From Camillea tinctor (lineage: Eukaryota > Ascomycota > Sordariomycetes > Xylariales > Xylariaceae): a DNA stretch of 64,000 bases. Location: positions 377 through 64,376 of the forward strand of contig MU394117.1 in NCBI GenBank assembly GCA_022578605.1, in the 5' to 3' direction. Shown piece by piece: positions 1 to 10,775 of this stretch. Under the pieces are notes generated by a model that was not told the origin of the DNA, searched no databases, and saw only the letters and a list, made by a program, of their open reading frames with translations. How positions within the stretch are numbered: the stretch's first letter is position 1; each line of letters begins with the position of its first letter. The position numbers and the translations under genes are program-made.

Positions 1-2414
1 ATTATATTATTAAATTTAAACGTTGCTTTTTTAAGTTATAAAGTAAATTTTTTAATTAAAATATTTATAATATTATTTAATTTTTTTTATTAAAGTTATA
101 TTTAATTTAAATATATTAATTTTATAGTTTATTATTTAAAAGCAGCTTTAATAAGTAAAGTTTAAAATATAAATATAATTTATTAAGCGTTTTTAAAAGC
201 ATTTTTTTTATTTTTAAAATAAAATTAAATTTATTAATTATAAATTATTATATTAATAAAAACACTATTTTTATTTTTAATAACTATTTTTATGTTATTT
301 AAGTTATTTATATTTAAGTTAAAAATATTTAGTTTATTATGCTTAATTTTTTATAAAAAACCGCTTTATAATATACTTTGCAAATTTTAAATATTAAGCA
401 TTTAGTTTTTAATACGTTTTAAAATATTATATAGTTTATTTTATAAAAAGTTTTTTAAAAGTTTTTTTAAGTTATTATTACTTAAATTATTTAAATCGTT
501 AAAGTAGCTTTTAATAATTTTAGCTTAAAATTAAATAATAATTAAAATTTACTATAAAGGTTATTAAAAAAAAACTTATAATATTTAAACTTTATAATAT
601 AGTTATATTATTTTAAATTTTATAATAAAAACGTGTAACGTAAAATATATAGTACATTAAAATATTATAAGTTATTTAATTACACAAAATATTTAAATAA
701 AGTTTTTAAATGCGTTTTAAGTTTTTTGCGGAACTAATTAGCGCATAAGTTTTATAAAAGTAAAAGTTACTTTTAATTAATTTTAATAATAGTTTTTTAA
801 TAATGCTTTTAAATTTTGTAAATTATTTAAATGTTGTTATAAATTATTAATTTGTAGTAATTATAGCGGAATATTTTTTATATGTAGCAAGTATGTTAAA
901 TTTATTTATAATTAATAATTTAAAGCTTTTATTTAATTTAAAGCTTTAACTTAATTTAATGCATTATTTTAAAGGTTTAAAAGAACTATTAAGCTGTTTT
1001 AAGCTAATAACCGTTTAAATAAAGCTTGTAATTCGAACTTTTTTATTATATTGTTTATATAGTTTTTTATATTATTTTTTAAGTTATTGTACATTACTTT
1101 TATTAAGTTTATTTATTTAACTATATTTTTAGCTTACTATTATATTATTGCTTTTTATTTACTTTTAAAAAATTAAATTAGCTTATAATAGTACTTAGCT
1201 GTTTTATTATTTTTTTTAATATTTTTAAGTACATTTAAATCTTTTAAATTATTTTAGTTTTTAAGTCTAACAAAAAAAGTTTTAGATTTTTATAAAAACT
1301 TAGTAAATATAATTTGTTTATTACTAAACTAATATATAAAAGATTTTTTTTTAAGATTTTTTAAATTTTTTTTATTATTTGTGCTTTAGTTATTACTTAT
1401 ACCTTAATTATTACTTATATTTTAATTATTATTTATACTTTAGTTATTATTTATACTTTAATTATTTTTTAGTATTTATTTTTTTAGCATTTTTATAGTT
1501 TGCTTAAAAGCTAAGCGTCTTAATTAAAAAAAACTAAATTGAGAAAAACTAAGTTAAAAAAGACTAAGTTAAAAAAAACTAGGTAGTAGGTTTATTTTAA
1601 GCTTAATAATTAAGCAAAGCCTTGCTAAATGCAGATTAGCTTTAACCGTTTTTAGCGCCTTTTTGTGGCAAGACTGTGCTATTTATTAATAATAAATGTT
1701 AAAATTAATGGGTAAAGTAATAAAAGGATAAATTAAAAACGGAAATAATAAAATAATAATAAAAATGATAAAATAGGTTAATAATGAATGGAAATAATAA
1801 AATAAATGAAAATAATAAAATAAATGGAAATGATAAAATGAATTGTATGTAAGTTAGGTTGTTGTTGTTTTTTTTTTTTTTTTTTTTTTTTTTAGTAGGG
1901 TCCAAGAATTTTGGGTCCTTGCAGGTTAGTAGGGTACGTGCTTTCTACGTGACATTAATTTAAGCGAAAAACTTAAGCAAAATAAGGCAAAAAGTAAAAA
2001 AGCTATATATAAAATTTTCAATTAAAAATTGCAAAAATTTTGTATATTTTAAGAATTTAAAGCGTTCTATAAAAAACGTGCTAATTAGGATACCGTAAAC
2101 GTTAACGCTAACATAAAACTATTAACTTAAATGCAGTATTGTAAATAAAAGTTTGTTTATTAATTAAAATGTTTTTGTTAAGATTTACTTTAATGTAATA
2201 AATAGTTTTTTTAACTCAAGTTGTTAATTTTTAGCAAAAAGCGTTAAATTTTGCTTATTTTCGGCAAAAAGCGTTAAATGCAGCTAGCTTACTTAAAAAA
2301 AAATATTGTTCTTAATTTACTTTCTAATTAAAAAAGTTTAAGTTAAAAAGTTTATTTAATAATAATAAAATAAAATTTCTATAACTGCGTTAAAGTTAGA
2401 CTTATTGCACTATA

Positions 2415-2610
2415 TAATGCAAAATGTAGCAATATAAAGTAGTATTATAAGTATATAAAAAAATAAAAAAATGCAACATTAAATATGCAGCTGCGCTGCA
2501 CATTAAATGTTGCTATTTTCTTATCTTATTTACTAATGCTAATATTAGTCCTTATTTTATCTTATCTATGTAAGGTGCTATACACCCCTTAATATACAGT
2601 AATTACATCA
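2415..2610. mobile_element. MITE-like hairpin element, copy A
   Basis: This 196-bp segment matches 27607-27802 along its whole length and has the same length there. It begins with TAATGCAA. Its far end is a mutated version of TTGCATTA, the complementary end that is intact in copy B. The centre is a long palindrome around the core GCAGCTGCGCTGC. No coding capacity is present. Short inverted ends, small size and several copies fit a miniature inverted-repeat element. The parent transposase family cannot be told from the sequence. Confidence 0.6.
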
Positions 2611-3044
2611 AAAATATAACTTATAATAATTATAATAATAATAATTATAATAATAATATTATTATTATTATAATATTTTTAAACTTTATATTAATAAATA
2701 TATTAAATAATAACAATAATAACTTACATTTTTTATTATAATAATTATTTTTAAATGTTTTTAAATGTTATATTAATTAACTTTTTATAATATTAATAAA
2801 AAAATAATAATAAAATATAAATATAAACTTAAAAATAGCAATATTGTAAAGATTTAAAAAGCAAATTTAAATAATTTAAATAATAAAAAAAATATTTAAA
2901 TTTAATAATAAACTTTAAATAATAAATAATAAATAAATAAATAATAAAAAAAATAATTAAATTTAATAATAAACTTTAAATAATAAATAATAAATAAATA
3001 AATAATAAAAAAAATTATTTAAACTTAATAATAAACTTTAAATA

Positions 3045-3927
3045 GTTTACATAACGCAATAATTAAGCGTTTAATAAACATTAATATAAAATATTAATGT
3101 AATAAGTTTAAATTTTATTATAATTTAACTAATTATTATTTTTTTTAAAGCATATATACTTTTTATTAGCTATTTTATAGCTAATAAAAGCACTATTAAC
3201 AAAACTTTTTATTAAGCACTTATATTATTACTAATTAATTATTAATATATATATATATTTTATTAACATTTTAAAGTAATATTATAAATAAACTAAAAAG
3301 CATTAATTAAATAAAAATGTTAATAATTAAAATCTTTATTATTAATAGCTTTATTAATAAAGTAACTGTTATTAATAACTAACTTTATTATCGCTAATAC
3401 TTCTTATAAAGTAACCACTTATAAAGTAACTTTTTATAAAGTGCTATTGCCAACAACCTTACTATCGCTAACACCTTTCTTTAATAAGGTAGCTATCGTT
3501 AACCCATATACCTTTTATTGCTAACACCTCTTTATTTAATAAAGTAACTATTATTAACTTATATACTTCTTATTATTAACACCTCCTTATTTAATAAAGT
3601 AATTATTACTAACTTACTTACTATTGCTAACCTCACTATTGCTAACACTTTTTTTCCTTATAAAATAGCCCTTTATAAAGTAGCTATTACTAACTAACCC
3701 ACTAATAAAGCTTTAAAAAAAGCTAGCTACAATAAAGCGCTATTAACGCGAAAAATTTCTTATATAATTTTTAACACGTAAATATAAAAGCTTTTAAAAC
3801 CCTTTACTTTTACCGTCTTATAATTTATATAAGTTTAAAATATAACTAAATACTATAATAAATAGTTTAATTATAAATTTCCGCATTAAACGTTAAATAT
3901 ATTATTATTATTATTATTATTATTATA
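3045..3927 (+). mobile_element. tRNA-headed SINE-like element, copy 1
   Basis: A tRNA-like head at 3045-3125 keeps a RIP-mutated A-box region (ataacgcaataattaagcg) and B-box region (agtttaaattttatt). The body contains a hairpin around tattagctattttatagctaata and several imperfect 55-nt repeats near 3400-3650. The 3' end is AAACGTTAAATATA followed by an (ATT)n run. The order tRNA head, body and simple-sequence tail is typical of SINEs mobilised by a LINE. The copy is heavily A/T-shifted and surely inactive. Confidence 0.55.
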
Positions 3928-3999
3928 AACTTTAAATAATTTAAATAATAATAAAATAATATAAACTTAAAAATAATAATACTGTAAAAGTTAAAAAAA

Positions 4000-4834
4000 A
4001 GCTACATAACGCAATAATTAAGCGTTTAATAAGTATTAATATAAAAATTAATATAATAAGTTTAAATTTTATTATATAGCCACATGGCGCAATAGTTAAG
4101 CGCCTGGCTCATTAATGTAAAATACTAATGCATAAGTTTAAATCTCATTGTAGTCTAATTAACTATCTTTTTTTTTAAAGCACATATACTTTTTATTAGC
4201 TATTTTATAGCTAATAAAAGCACTATTAGTAAAACTTTTCGCTAAATACTTACATTATTACTAGTTAATTGCTAACATATATATATACTTTGCTAATATT
4301 TTAAAGTAGCACTGCAAATAAAGCTATATTAATAAAATAAAAATGTTAGCAATTAAAATATTTATTGTTAATAGCTTTATTAACAAAATATTTATTATTA
4401 ATAACTTTACTATTATTAACACTTTTTTTTTTATAAAGTAACTTCTTATAAGGTAACTTTTTATAAGGTACTGTTATTAATTTACATACTTCTTTATCGC
4501 CAATATTTCCCTATTTAATAAGGTAGCTGTCGCCAACCCACACACCTATCGCTAACTTTACTATTGCTAATACCCCCTTATAAAATAGCCCCTTATAAAG
4601 TAGCTATTACCGACTAACCTTATTAGCAAAGCTTTAAAAAAAGCTAACTATAATAAAGCGCTATTAGCGCAAAAGATTTTTTATGTAATTTTTAACACGC
4701 AAGTATAAAAATATAAGCTCTTTATTTTAGCCGTTTTATAATTTATATAAGCTTAAGGTTATAAATAGCTAATTAGTTAAGTAATTCGCCCGCCTTAAAC
4801 GTAAAATATATTATTATCATTATTATTATTATTA
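4000..4834 (+). mobile_element. tRNA-headed SINE-like element, copy 2 (double head)
   Basis: Two tRNA-like heads lie in tandem, at 4000-4076 (strongly mutated) and 4078-4155 (best preserved). The better head has ends able to pair (agccaca with tgtagtc), a D-arm-like tggcgcaatagttaagcgcc and a T-arm-like agtttaaatctcatt. The body is the same as copy 1 and ends with an interrupted (ATT)n tail at 4808-4834. A tandem head could reflect a dimeric SINE or one copy inserted beside another. Confidence 0.55.
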
Positions 4835-5517
4835 AATTTTATTATAGTTTAACTAACTATCTTTTTTTTAAAGCATATACACTTTTTATTAATTATTTTA
4901 TAGTTAATAAAAGCATTATTAACAAAAACCTTTTGCTAAATACTTATATTATTGCTAATTAATTGCTAGCATATATATATATCTCGTTAACATTTTAAAA
5001 TAACACTGTAAATAAAGCTGTTAAGCAATTAAAAAGCATTAATTAAATAGCAATGTTAGCAATTAAAATATTTATTGTTAATAGCTTTACTAATAAGGTA
5101 ATTGTTGCTAATATCTCAAAATAGCACTGTAAATGAATTAAAAAGCATTAGCTAAATAAAAATGCTAGCAACCAAAATATTTATTGCTAACAGCCTTATT
5201 AATAAGGTAATTGTTGCTAATAACTTTATTATTGCTAATATTTCTTTTATAAAGTAGCTTTTTATAAGGTAGCTGTTATTAATTAACCTATTAGCAAGGC
5301 CTTAAAAAAAGCTAGCTACAGTAAGGCGCTAACTTATTAGCGCGAAAAATTTCTTATGTAAATTTTTAACATGTAAGTATAAAGGTATAAACCTTTTATT
5401 TTAGCCGTTTTATAGTTTATATAAGCTTAAAGTATAACTAAATGCCATAGTAAATAGTTTAACTATAAGCTCTTGCACTAAACGTTAAATATATCATCAT
5501 TATTATTATTATTATAT
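4835..5517 (+). mobile_element. SINE-like element, copy 3, 5'-truncated
   Basis: It starts with only the last part of the tRNA-like head (aaattttattatagtttaac) directly after the tail of copy 2. It then carries the shared body, including the hairpin and the 55-nt-type repeats, and ends in AAACGTTAAATATATC plus an ATT-rich tail at about 5475-5517. 5' truncation is common for elements copied by target-primed reverse transcription. Confidence 0.5.
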
Positions 5518-5678
5518 ACTTGCATATTAAAATTTATATAAAAAATCCTTTGCGCTATTAGCGCCTTACTGTTAACTAACTTTTTTTAAAGCTTTGCTAA
5601 TAAATTAATTAATAATAATACTTTATAAAAAGCTACTTTATAAAAAGCTACTTTATAAAAAATGTTAACAATAGTAAA

Positions 5679-5858
5679 GTTAACAATAAAAAGTATATAA
5701 GTTAACAATAACTACTTTATTAAATAAAAAAATATTAGCGATAAAAAGTGTATAAGTCGATAATAGCTACTTTATTAAATAAAGAAGTATTAGCAATAAA
5801 AAGTATATAAGTCGATAATAGCTACTTTATTAAATAAAGAAATGTTAGCAATAAAAAG

Positions 5859-5865
<7 letters not shown>
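5679..5865. repeat. 55-nt tandem repeat inside SINE-like body
   Basis: A unit of 55 nt beginning ttagcgataaaaagtgtata recurs with starts at about 5679, 5734, 5789 and 5844, some 3.4 copies, differing by a few transitions. Related units occur at about 6430-6570 and 7060-7160 and, in the opposite orientation, at about 3460-3620. The repeat therefore belongs to the body of the SINE-like family. Confidence 0.7.
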
Positions 5866-5867
<2 letters not shown>

Positions 5868-5896
<29 letters not shown>

Positions 5897-6102
5897 TATT
5901 TAACATCCAGTGTAAGAGCTTATAGCTAAACTATTTACTATAGTATTTAGTTACACCTTAAGCTTATATAAACTATAAAACGGTTAAAGTAAAAGGCTTA
6001 TGCCTTCGTACTTGCATATTAAAAATTTACATAAGAAATTTTTTGCGTTAATGCGCTTTACTATAGCTAGCCTTTTTTAAAGCCTTATTAGTAAGTTAGT
6101 TA
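5868..6102 (-). mobile_element. SINE-like element, copy 4, 3' fragment
   Basis: On the minus strand the tail is the (TAA)n run at 5868-5897 (top-strand view), followed by the family 3' region (ttaacatccagtgtaagagc). The copy is cut off where the tail of copy 5 begins near 6103. This looks like insertion of one copy next to or into another. Confidence 0.5.
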
Positions 6103-6976
6103 GTAATAATAATAATAATAATATATTTAACGTCCAATGCAGGAGCTTATAGCTGAACTATCTACTATGGCATTTAGTTACACCTTAAGCTTATATAAAC
6201 TATAAAACAGTTAAAGTAAAAGGCCTTAAAAGCCCCTATATTAGCGTGTTAAAAATTACATAAAAAATCTTTTGTGTTAATAATAATGCCTTACCGTAGC
6301 TAGCTTTTTTTAAAGCTTTATTAGTAGGTTAGTTAGTAATAGCTACTTTATAGGGGGCTACTTTATAGGAGGTATTAGCGATAGTGAGGTTAGCAATAGT
6401 AAGTAGGTTGGCAATAGCTACTTTATTAAATAGAGAGGTGTTGGCGATAGGAAAGTATATAAGTTAATAATAACTATTTTATTAAATAAAGAAGTATTAG
6501 CAATAAGGAAGTGTGTAGGTCGACGATAGCTATTTTATTAAATAAAGAGGTGTTAGCGATAAAAAAGTGTGTAGGTTAGCAACAGCACTTTATAAAAAGC
6601 TACTTTATAAAAGGCTACTTTGTAAAAAAAGAGGTATTAGTAATAGTAAAGTTATTAGTAATAGTTACCTTATTAATAAAGCTATTAGCAATAAAGATTT
6701 TAATTGCTGCTATTTTTATTTAGCTAATGCTTTATTTGCAGTGCTACTTTAAAATATTAGCGAGGTATATATATATGCCGGCAATTAGTTAGCAATAATG
6801 TAGGTACTTGGCGAAAAGTTTCGCCAATAGTGCTTTATTAGCTATAAAATAGCTAATAAAAAGTATTGTGCTTTAAAAAAAGGGATAGTTAATTAGACCA
6901 TAATGGGATTTGAACTTATTATATTAATATTTTACACTAATGTTTGCTAAACGCTTAACCACTGCGCTATATAGCC
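6103..6976 (-). mobile_element. tRNA-headed SINE-like element, copy 5
   Basis: A minus-strand copy with its (TAA)n tail at about 6103-6122 and the tRNA-like head at 6896-6976. This head is among the least mutated. Its complement contains agcgcagtggttaagcg (A-box region) and agttcaaatcccatt (B-box region), and the acceptor ends ggctata and tatggtc can mostly pair. It shows best what the ancestral tRNA looked like. The anticodon cannot be assigned safely. Confidence 0.6.
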
Positions 6977-7566
6977 GTAAGTTAGTTAATAATAGTACTT
7001 TATAAAAAACTACCTTATAAAAAGCTACTTTGTAAAAAGGTGTTAGCAATGATAAGGTTAGCGATAAGTATGTAAGTTAACGATAGCTACCTTATTAAAA
7101 AGAGGTGTTAGCGATGGGAAGGTATAAGTCGACAATAGCTACCTTATTAAAAAAAAGTGTTAGCAATAGTAAGGTTAATTAGTAATAGCTACCTTATAAA
7201 AAGCTACCTTATAAAAAGAAGAGGTGTTAGCAATAGTGAGGTTGTTGGCGATAAATACTTTATTAGTAGGGCTGTTAACAGTAAATATTTTATTTACTAA
7301 TATTTCTATTTTACTAATGTAGCTTTATTTACAGTATTACTTTAAAATGTTAGCAAAGTATATATATATGCTGGCAATTAGCCGGCAATAATGTAAGTGC
7401 TTAGCAAAAAGTTTTGCTAATAATGCTTTTATTAGCTATAAACAGCCAATAAAAAGTATATGTGCTTTAAAAAAAAAATAGTTAGTTAGACTATAATAAA
7501 ATTTAAACCTATGTATTAGTATTTTACATTAATAAGCTAGGCGCTTAATTACTGCGCTATGTGGCC
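6977..7566 (-). mobile_element. SINE-like element, copy 6, lacking its tail
   Basis: Minus-strand copy with a tRNA-like head at 7489-7566 (complement begins ggccaca, then tagcgcagtaattaagcgcc). The body runs back to copy 5 without a recognisable 3' tail. The spacing suggests that a later insertion or deletion removed the tail. Confidence 0.5.
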
Positions 7567-8394
7567 TAGCAATATTAGTAATAATAACTTTTATAAAGCG
7601 TACATTTTTAATTTTTAGTAATATAATTATTAAAAATCGAAATAAATTATAGTTAAAAACTATAAAATAGTTAACGTTATTAAAAAGTTAGAAATTTAAT
7701 AATATAAAAAAATTACAATAGCAATATACTAATAATATAGAGGTTTTAAAAAAAGAAAAAAATTAAATAAGTTAATAAATAGATTTTATTTAAAAAATAA
7801 AAAGCTTTTTAAAACTTTAAATATAATATAAATTAAATATAAAATTTACTATAATTTTTATTATAAAAATTAAAATTTTATTAATTAAATTAAAAAAGTT
7901 ATAATGTTAATAAGTTTAAACGTTTTTTTAAGCTTAATTATAATTTTTAATAAACTTTAAATTAAAAAATTAAATAACTTTTTATATATTAAAAATAAAA
8001 TTATATTTTTTAAAAAATTAATTATATAAAATCGTAATGTAATTTTATATATAAATTTTTTTTTCAAATAGCTTAAATTATATATATAAAAACTTTTTAT
8101 ACGCTACTTTTTTTAATATGTAATATAAAAATACTAATAAAAATTAATATTTATTAAAAAAGTAAGTTATTTTTGTTAGTTTTTAGTTTTTTTATAGTTA
8201 TTAACTTAAATTAATGTAGTTAGTTTTAATTAAGCTACTAACTAATTATAGTAATTTTAATTAAGCTATTAATTAACTTATATAGTTTTTAGTTATTATA
8301 CTAATTAATTTATATAGTTTTAGTTAGGCCATTAATTAACTTTAGTTAGTGGGGCTAGTTAATTTAATAACTAATTAGTAACTAAATCATAACC

Positions 8395-8540
8395 TTGCGT
8401 TAGTACGAAGGCTTTTAAAGCCTTTTACTTTTACCGTTTTATAGTTTATATAAGCTTAAAGTTATAAATAGCTAATTAGTTAGTTAGTTTTACTTATCTT
8501 AAACGTAAAATATATCATTATTATTATTATTATCATCATT
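8395..8540 (+). mobile_element. SINE-like 3' fragment, copy 7
   Basis: Only the 3' part of the family is present: a segment matching ccttttacttttaccgtttt, then cttaaacgtaaaatatatca and an ATT/ATC tail at about 8515-8540. No tRNA head is found upstream, so it is a 5'-truncated copy. Confidence 0.5.
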
Positions 8541-8544
8541 ATTA

Positions 8545-8765
8545 ATTAACCTTATTAATAAAGCTTTAAAAAAAGCTAGCTATAATAAAGCGCATTAATG
8601 TAAAAAATTTCTTATATAAATTTTTAACATGTAAGTATAAAAGCATAAACTTTTTACTTTAACCGTTTTATAGTTTATATAAGCTTAAAATTATATTTAC
8701 TTAATTAATTAGCTAGTTTTACCCGCTTTAAACGTAAAATATATTATTATTATTATATTATTATA
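8545..8765 (+). mobile_element. SINE-like 3' fragment, copy 8
   Basis: A second tail-bearing fragment directly after copy 7. It starts within the body (aataaagctttaaaaaaagc), runs through the same 3' region and ends in a short (ATT)n run near 8745-8765. It is 5'-truncated. Confidence 0.5.
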
Positions 8766-8934
8766 CGGTTAATAACAAATTATATATATATATATATATC
8801 TTTATTTTTTATAAATATAACTAACTTATAAGGTGTAAAAAAGGTTTTTATAAAACTCACTGTTTTAAAGCGTGTTTATATTCCTATAAAAACAACTAAA
8901 TAATAGGATATAATACAAAAAAAAAAAAAAACAT

Positions 8935-9023
8935 GCGGTGAGTGCGGATCGAACGCACGGCCTTCAGATTAGCTGGTGAAGTTGTACTTCAGTCTGACGC
9001 TCTCCCAGCTGAGCTATCCCCGC
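8935..9023 (-). tRNA. tRNA-Phe(GAA) with intron
   Basis: The minus strand folds as a tRNA: acceptor GCGGGGA, D-arm region TAGCTCAGCTGGGAGAGCG (A box), anticodon stem TCAGA/TCTGA, T-arm GTGCG-TTCGATC-CGCAC (B box). The anticodon loop reads CTGAAG then an intron of about 17 nt then A, so the anticodon is GAA (phenylalanine). The intron follows position 37, the normal place for nuclear tRNA introns. The 3' acceptor strand is TCACCGC, so acceptor pair 5:68 is a G-A mismatch. That may be a tolerated variant or the start of decay, since the gene abuts the RIP island. Confidence 0.9.
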
Positions 9024-9217
9024 TATATAGATGAAAACATTTAAAGCCTAATAAAGCTTGTATATCTTGAGCTAAAGAAGCCTGGATTTCAGCCAATAAA
9101 TGGGCTTCTTATAACCAGGCGGATATAATTATTGATTTGCTGCCTGAGTATGCTGAGTGCTCTTAGCAGATATTAGTAAAGTTGGTAAGTCGTTCGAAAA
9201 AAAGGAGAGAAAGGAAA

Positions 9218-9353
9218 TGTCAGGGGTTAGGAAGGAACAAAGACAAAGAAAGATACTTGTATATAGGTAACAGTGACATTCATAGTTGTAGTCAATTCCT
9301 CGCACAACAACGTATTGATCACCTAAGCACTTGCTTGGGCATCTTGAATGTCA
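9218..9353 (+). mobile_element. Solo-LTR relic, copy 1
   Basis: This starts TGTCAGGGGTTAGGAAGGAA and shares several blocks in order with 10637-10775 and 15189-15301: the GGAACAAAG region, TAACAGT, ATAGTTGTAGTC, TTCCTCGCA, CAACAACGT and CCTAAGCACTTGCTTGG. It ends near TGTCA. No target duplication is visible, so this copy may be rearranged. Confidence 0.55.
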
Positions 9354-10636
9354 CGAGGGATCAATATATCAAAAGAGAGATCATCATAAAGTTTCCTAAC
9401 CTGGGAGCTTCATTCAGCAGTTGAGCAGCGACCCTAGCCAGGAAAATTGTCTTCGCCGCGCTAGTGCTAATCATGGCAAAAGGTAAGCTTGTCGTTGAAA
9501 CCTCTTCTCGTGAGGACTTGGATGGCTTGGCTATCTTCGTCCTAGAAAGCACCTATGCCATCCTCCTTCGTCTGGCAATGAATGACTATAGGTACCTCGG
9601 CGTTAACAGGCCCCGATGGCTTGGTGAGGCGGCTTGCAGCTTCATCTGATTTACGAGTTCGTGTGTGTGAAACTTGGTTGATATCTCCGATAGAGATAGA
9701 GCAAAAGCGGAAACCCGTCGGATTCTAAGTCGTTCAGGTAGCGGTGGACTCGAGAGAAATATGACTAGCTGATCTAACTGCCGTTCCGAGAGAAATGAAA
9801 TGGCTTGATGGGAGAATTCAGCGGCAACTTGATGCCTCAACGGCAGCCTCGAGCTTTGAACAAATTGGGCTGTGGTAAGTCGTACGACTTGGTCCGCAGA
9901 TCCCACTCGTACCTGATGGTGTTATTCCAGTGCAGCAAATAAACGTTCGCCGGAATTATAGATAGGTATCCCTCATTGAAAACCTAGGACTTGGGGATAG
10001 GTGATAAGCAGGTGGTGTCGGGGTGGGCAATATGAACTGGTAATAAATACTGCGTCTTGGTGGTGCTTACTGACGGGCGACTCACCATACACTGTTAAGG
10101 TAACAAACAGAACTACTAACGTCCTTCAAATACATACTCTATAGGCATTAATGAAGTGAACAATTTAAGCCAAAGCGGGGATAGCTCATGTTCATTCATT
10201 CTTTACTCTTTTATTAAATGTAGCAGTATGCTATCCAACTTCATACAACATGGCAAAACAAAAGCATTAAGTTAAAACTGTTTAAAAAAACTTAGGAGGT
10301 TATTTTTTTCAACTGTTACAATGTAGATACCCACAACAGTGGGGTCCACCACTTAAAACCTCGGGAATGTATAACTGGCTTATGCATACGGTAACAAAGC
10401 CAATACTTGTATTTATTGCTGCAGAAATATATGTAAAGGAAGGCCTTAAGGACTTAACGCTAACAAGAAATCTATAACAACTGGGCTTGCTGGTATAAGT
10501 GAAGAGGCATCTCCTAAGGCTGATCTAACTTGGTATCTCAACTTTTAAAATAACTACAATAAAATAGCTGTAATTCACGTAAGGAAGGGGTCATGTATTA
10601 CCACTAGTGCAGATGTTATAATAACACAAACCCAAT

Positions 10637-10775
10637 TGTCAGGGGTGGGAACAAAAAAGTGTTCCCATATATATATATAACAGTAACATGTATAGTTGCA
10701 GTTCTAGATTTTTTTGCATAACGGCATACATAGTTTAGTGATAACCTAAGTAGTTATTTAGTTCTCTCCTTGACA
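10637..10775 (+). mobile_element. Solo LTR, copy 2
   Basis: A 139-bp copy with the LTR ends TG...CA: it begins TGTCAGGGGTGGGAACAAAA and ends CTTGACA. The flanks are CCAAT and CCAGT, a 5-bp target duplication with one G/A difference. The body follows the order of the other two copies (GGTTCC-like block, TAACAGTAACAT, ATAGTTGCAGT, GCATAAC, CCTAAG). No internal retrotransposon region is attached. Confidence 0.6.

Larger units (their letters stand above)
1..8900. repeat. AT-saturated, RIP-degraded repeat island
   Basis: The whole stretch is dominated by A and T and has no credible gene; the few short open frames are low-complexity. Repeated segments inside it differ from each other mainly by C/T and G/A exchanges, which is the known outcome of repeat-induced point mutation in filamentous ascomycetes. 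Recognisable pieces are listed separately: tRNA-headed SINE-like copies (about 3.0-8.8 kb) and a MITE-like hairpin element (2.4 kb). In 1-2.4 kb I see nothing more specific than A/T-rich relics, a poly-T run near 1869-1893, and a less degraded patch at about 1895-1960. The island ends abruptly just before the tRNA-Phe gene. Confidence 0.85.

Noticed and set aside
1705..1905. 66-residue open frame with poly-Lys/Asn and hydrophobic stretch in the AT island
   Set aside because: Translation of a poly-A/T tract; low complexity with no gene signals.
5679..5865. Regular 55-nt repeats considered as a CRISPR-like array
   Set aside because: The units are contiguous without spacers and belong to a eukaryotic repeat family; CRISPR is not expected in a fungal genome.
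9586..9906. 106-residue minus-strand open frame
   Set aside because: No recognisable domain, no introns or neighbours to support it, overlapped by another frame on the opposite strand; treated as an unproven relic.
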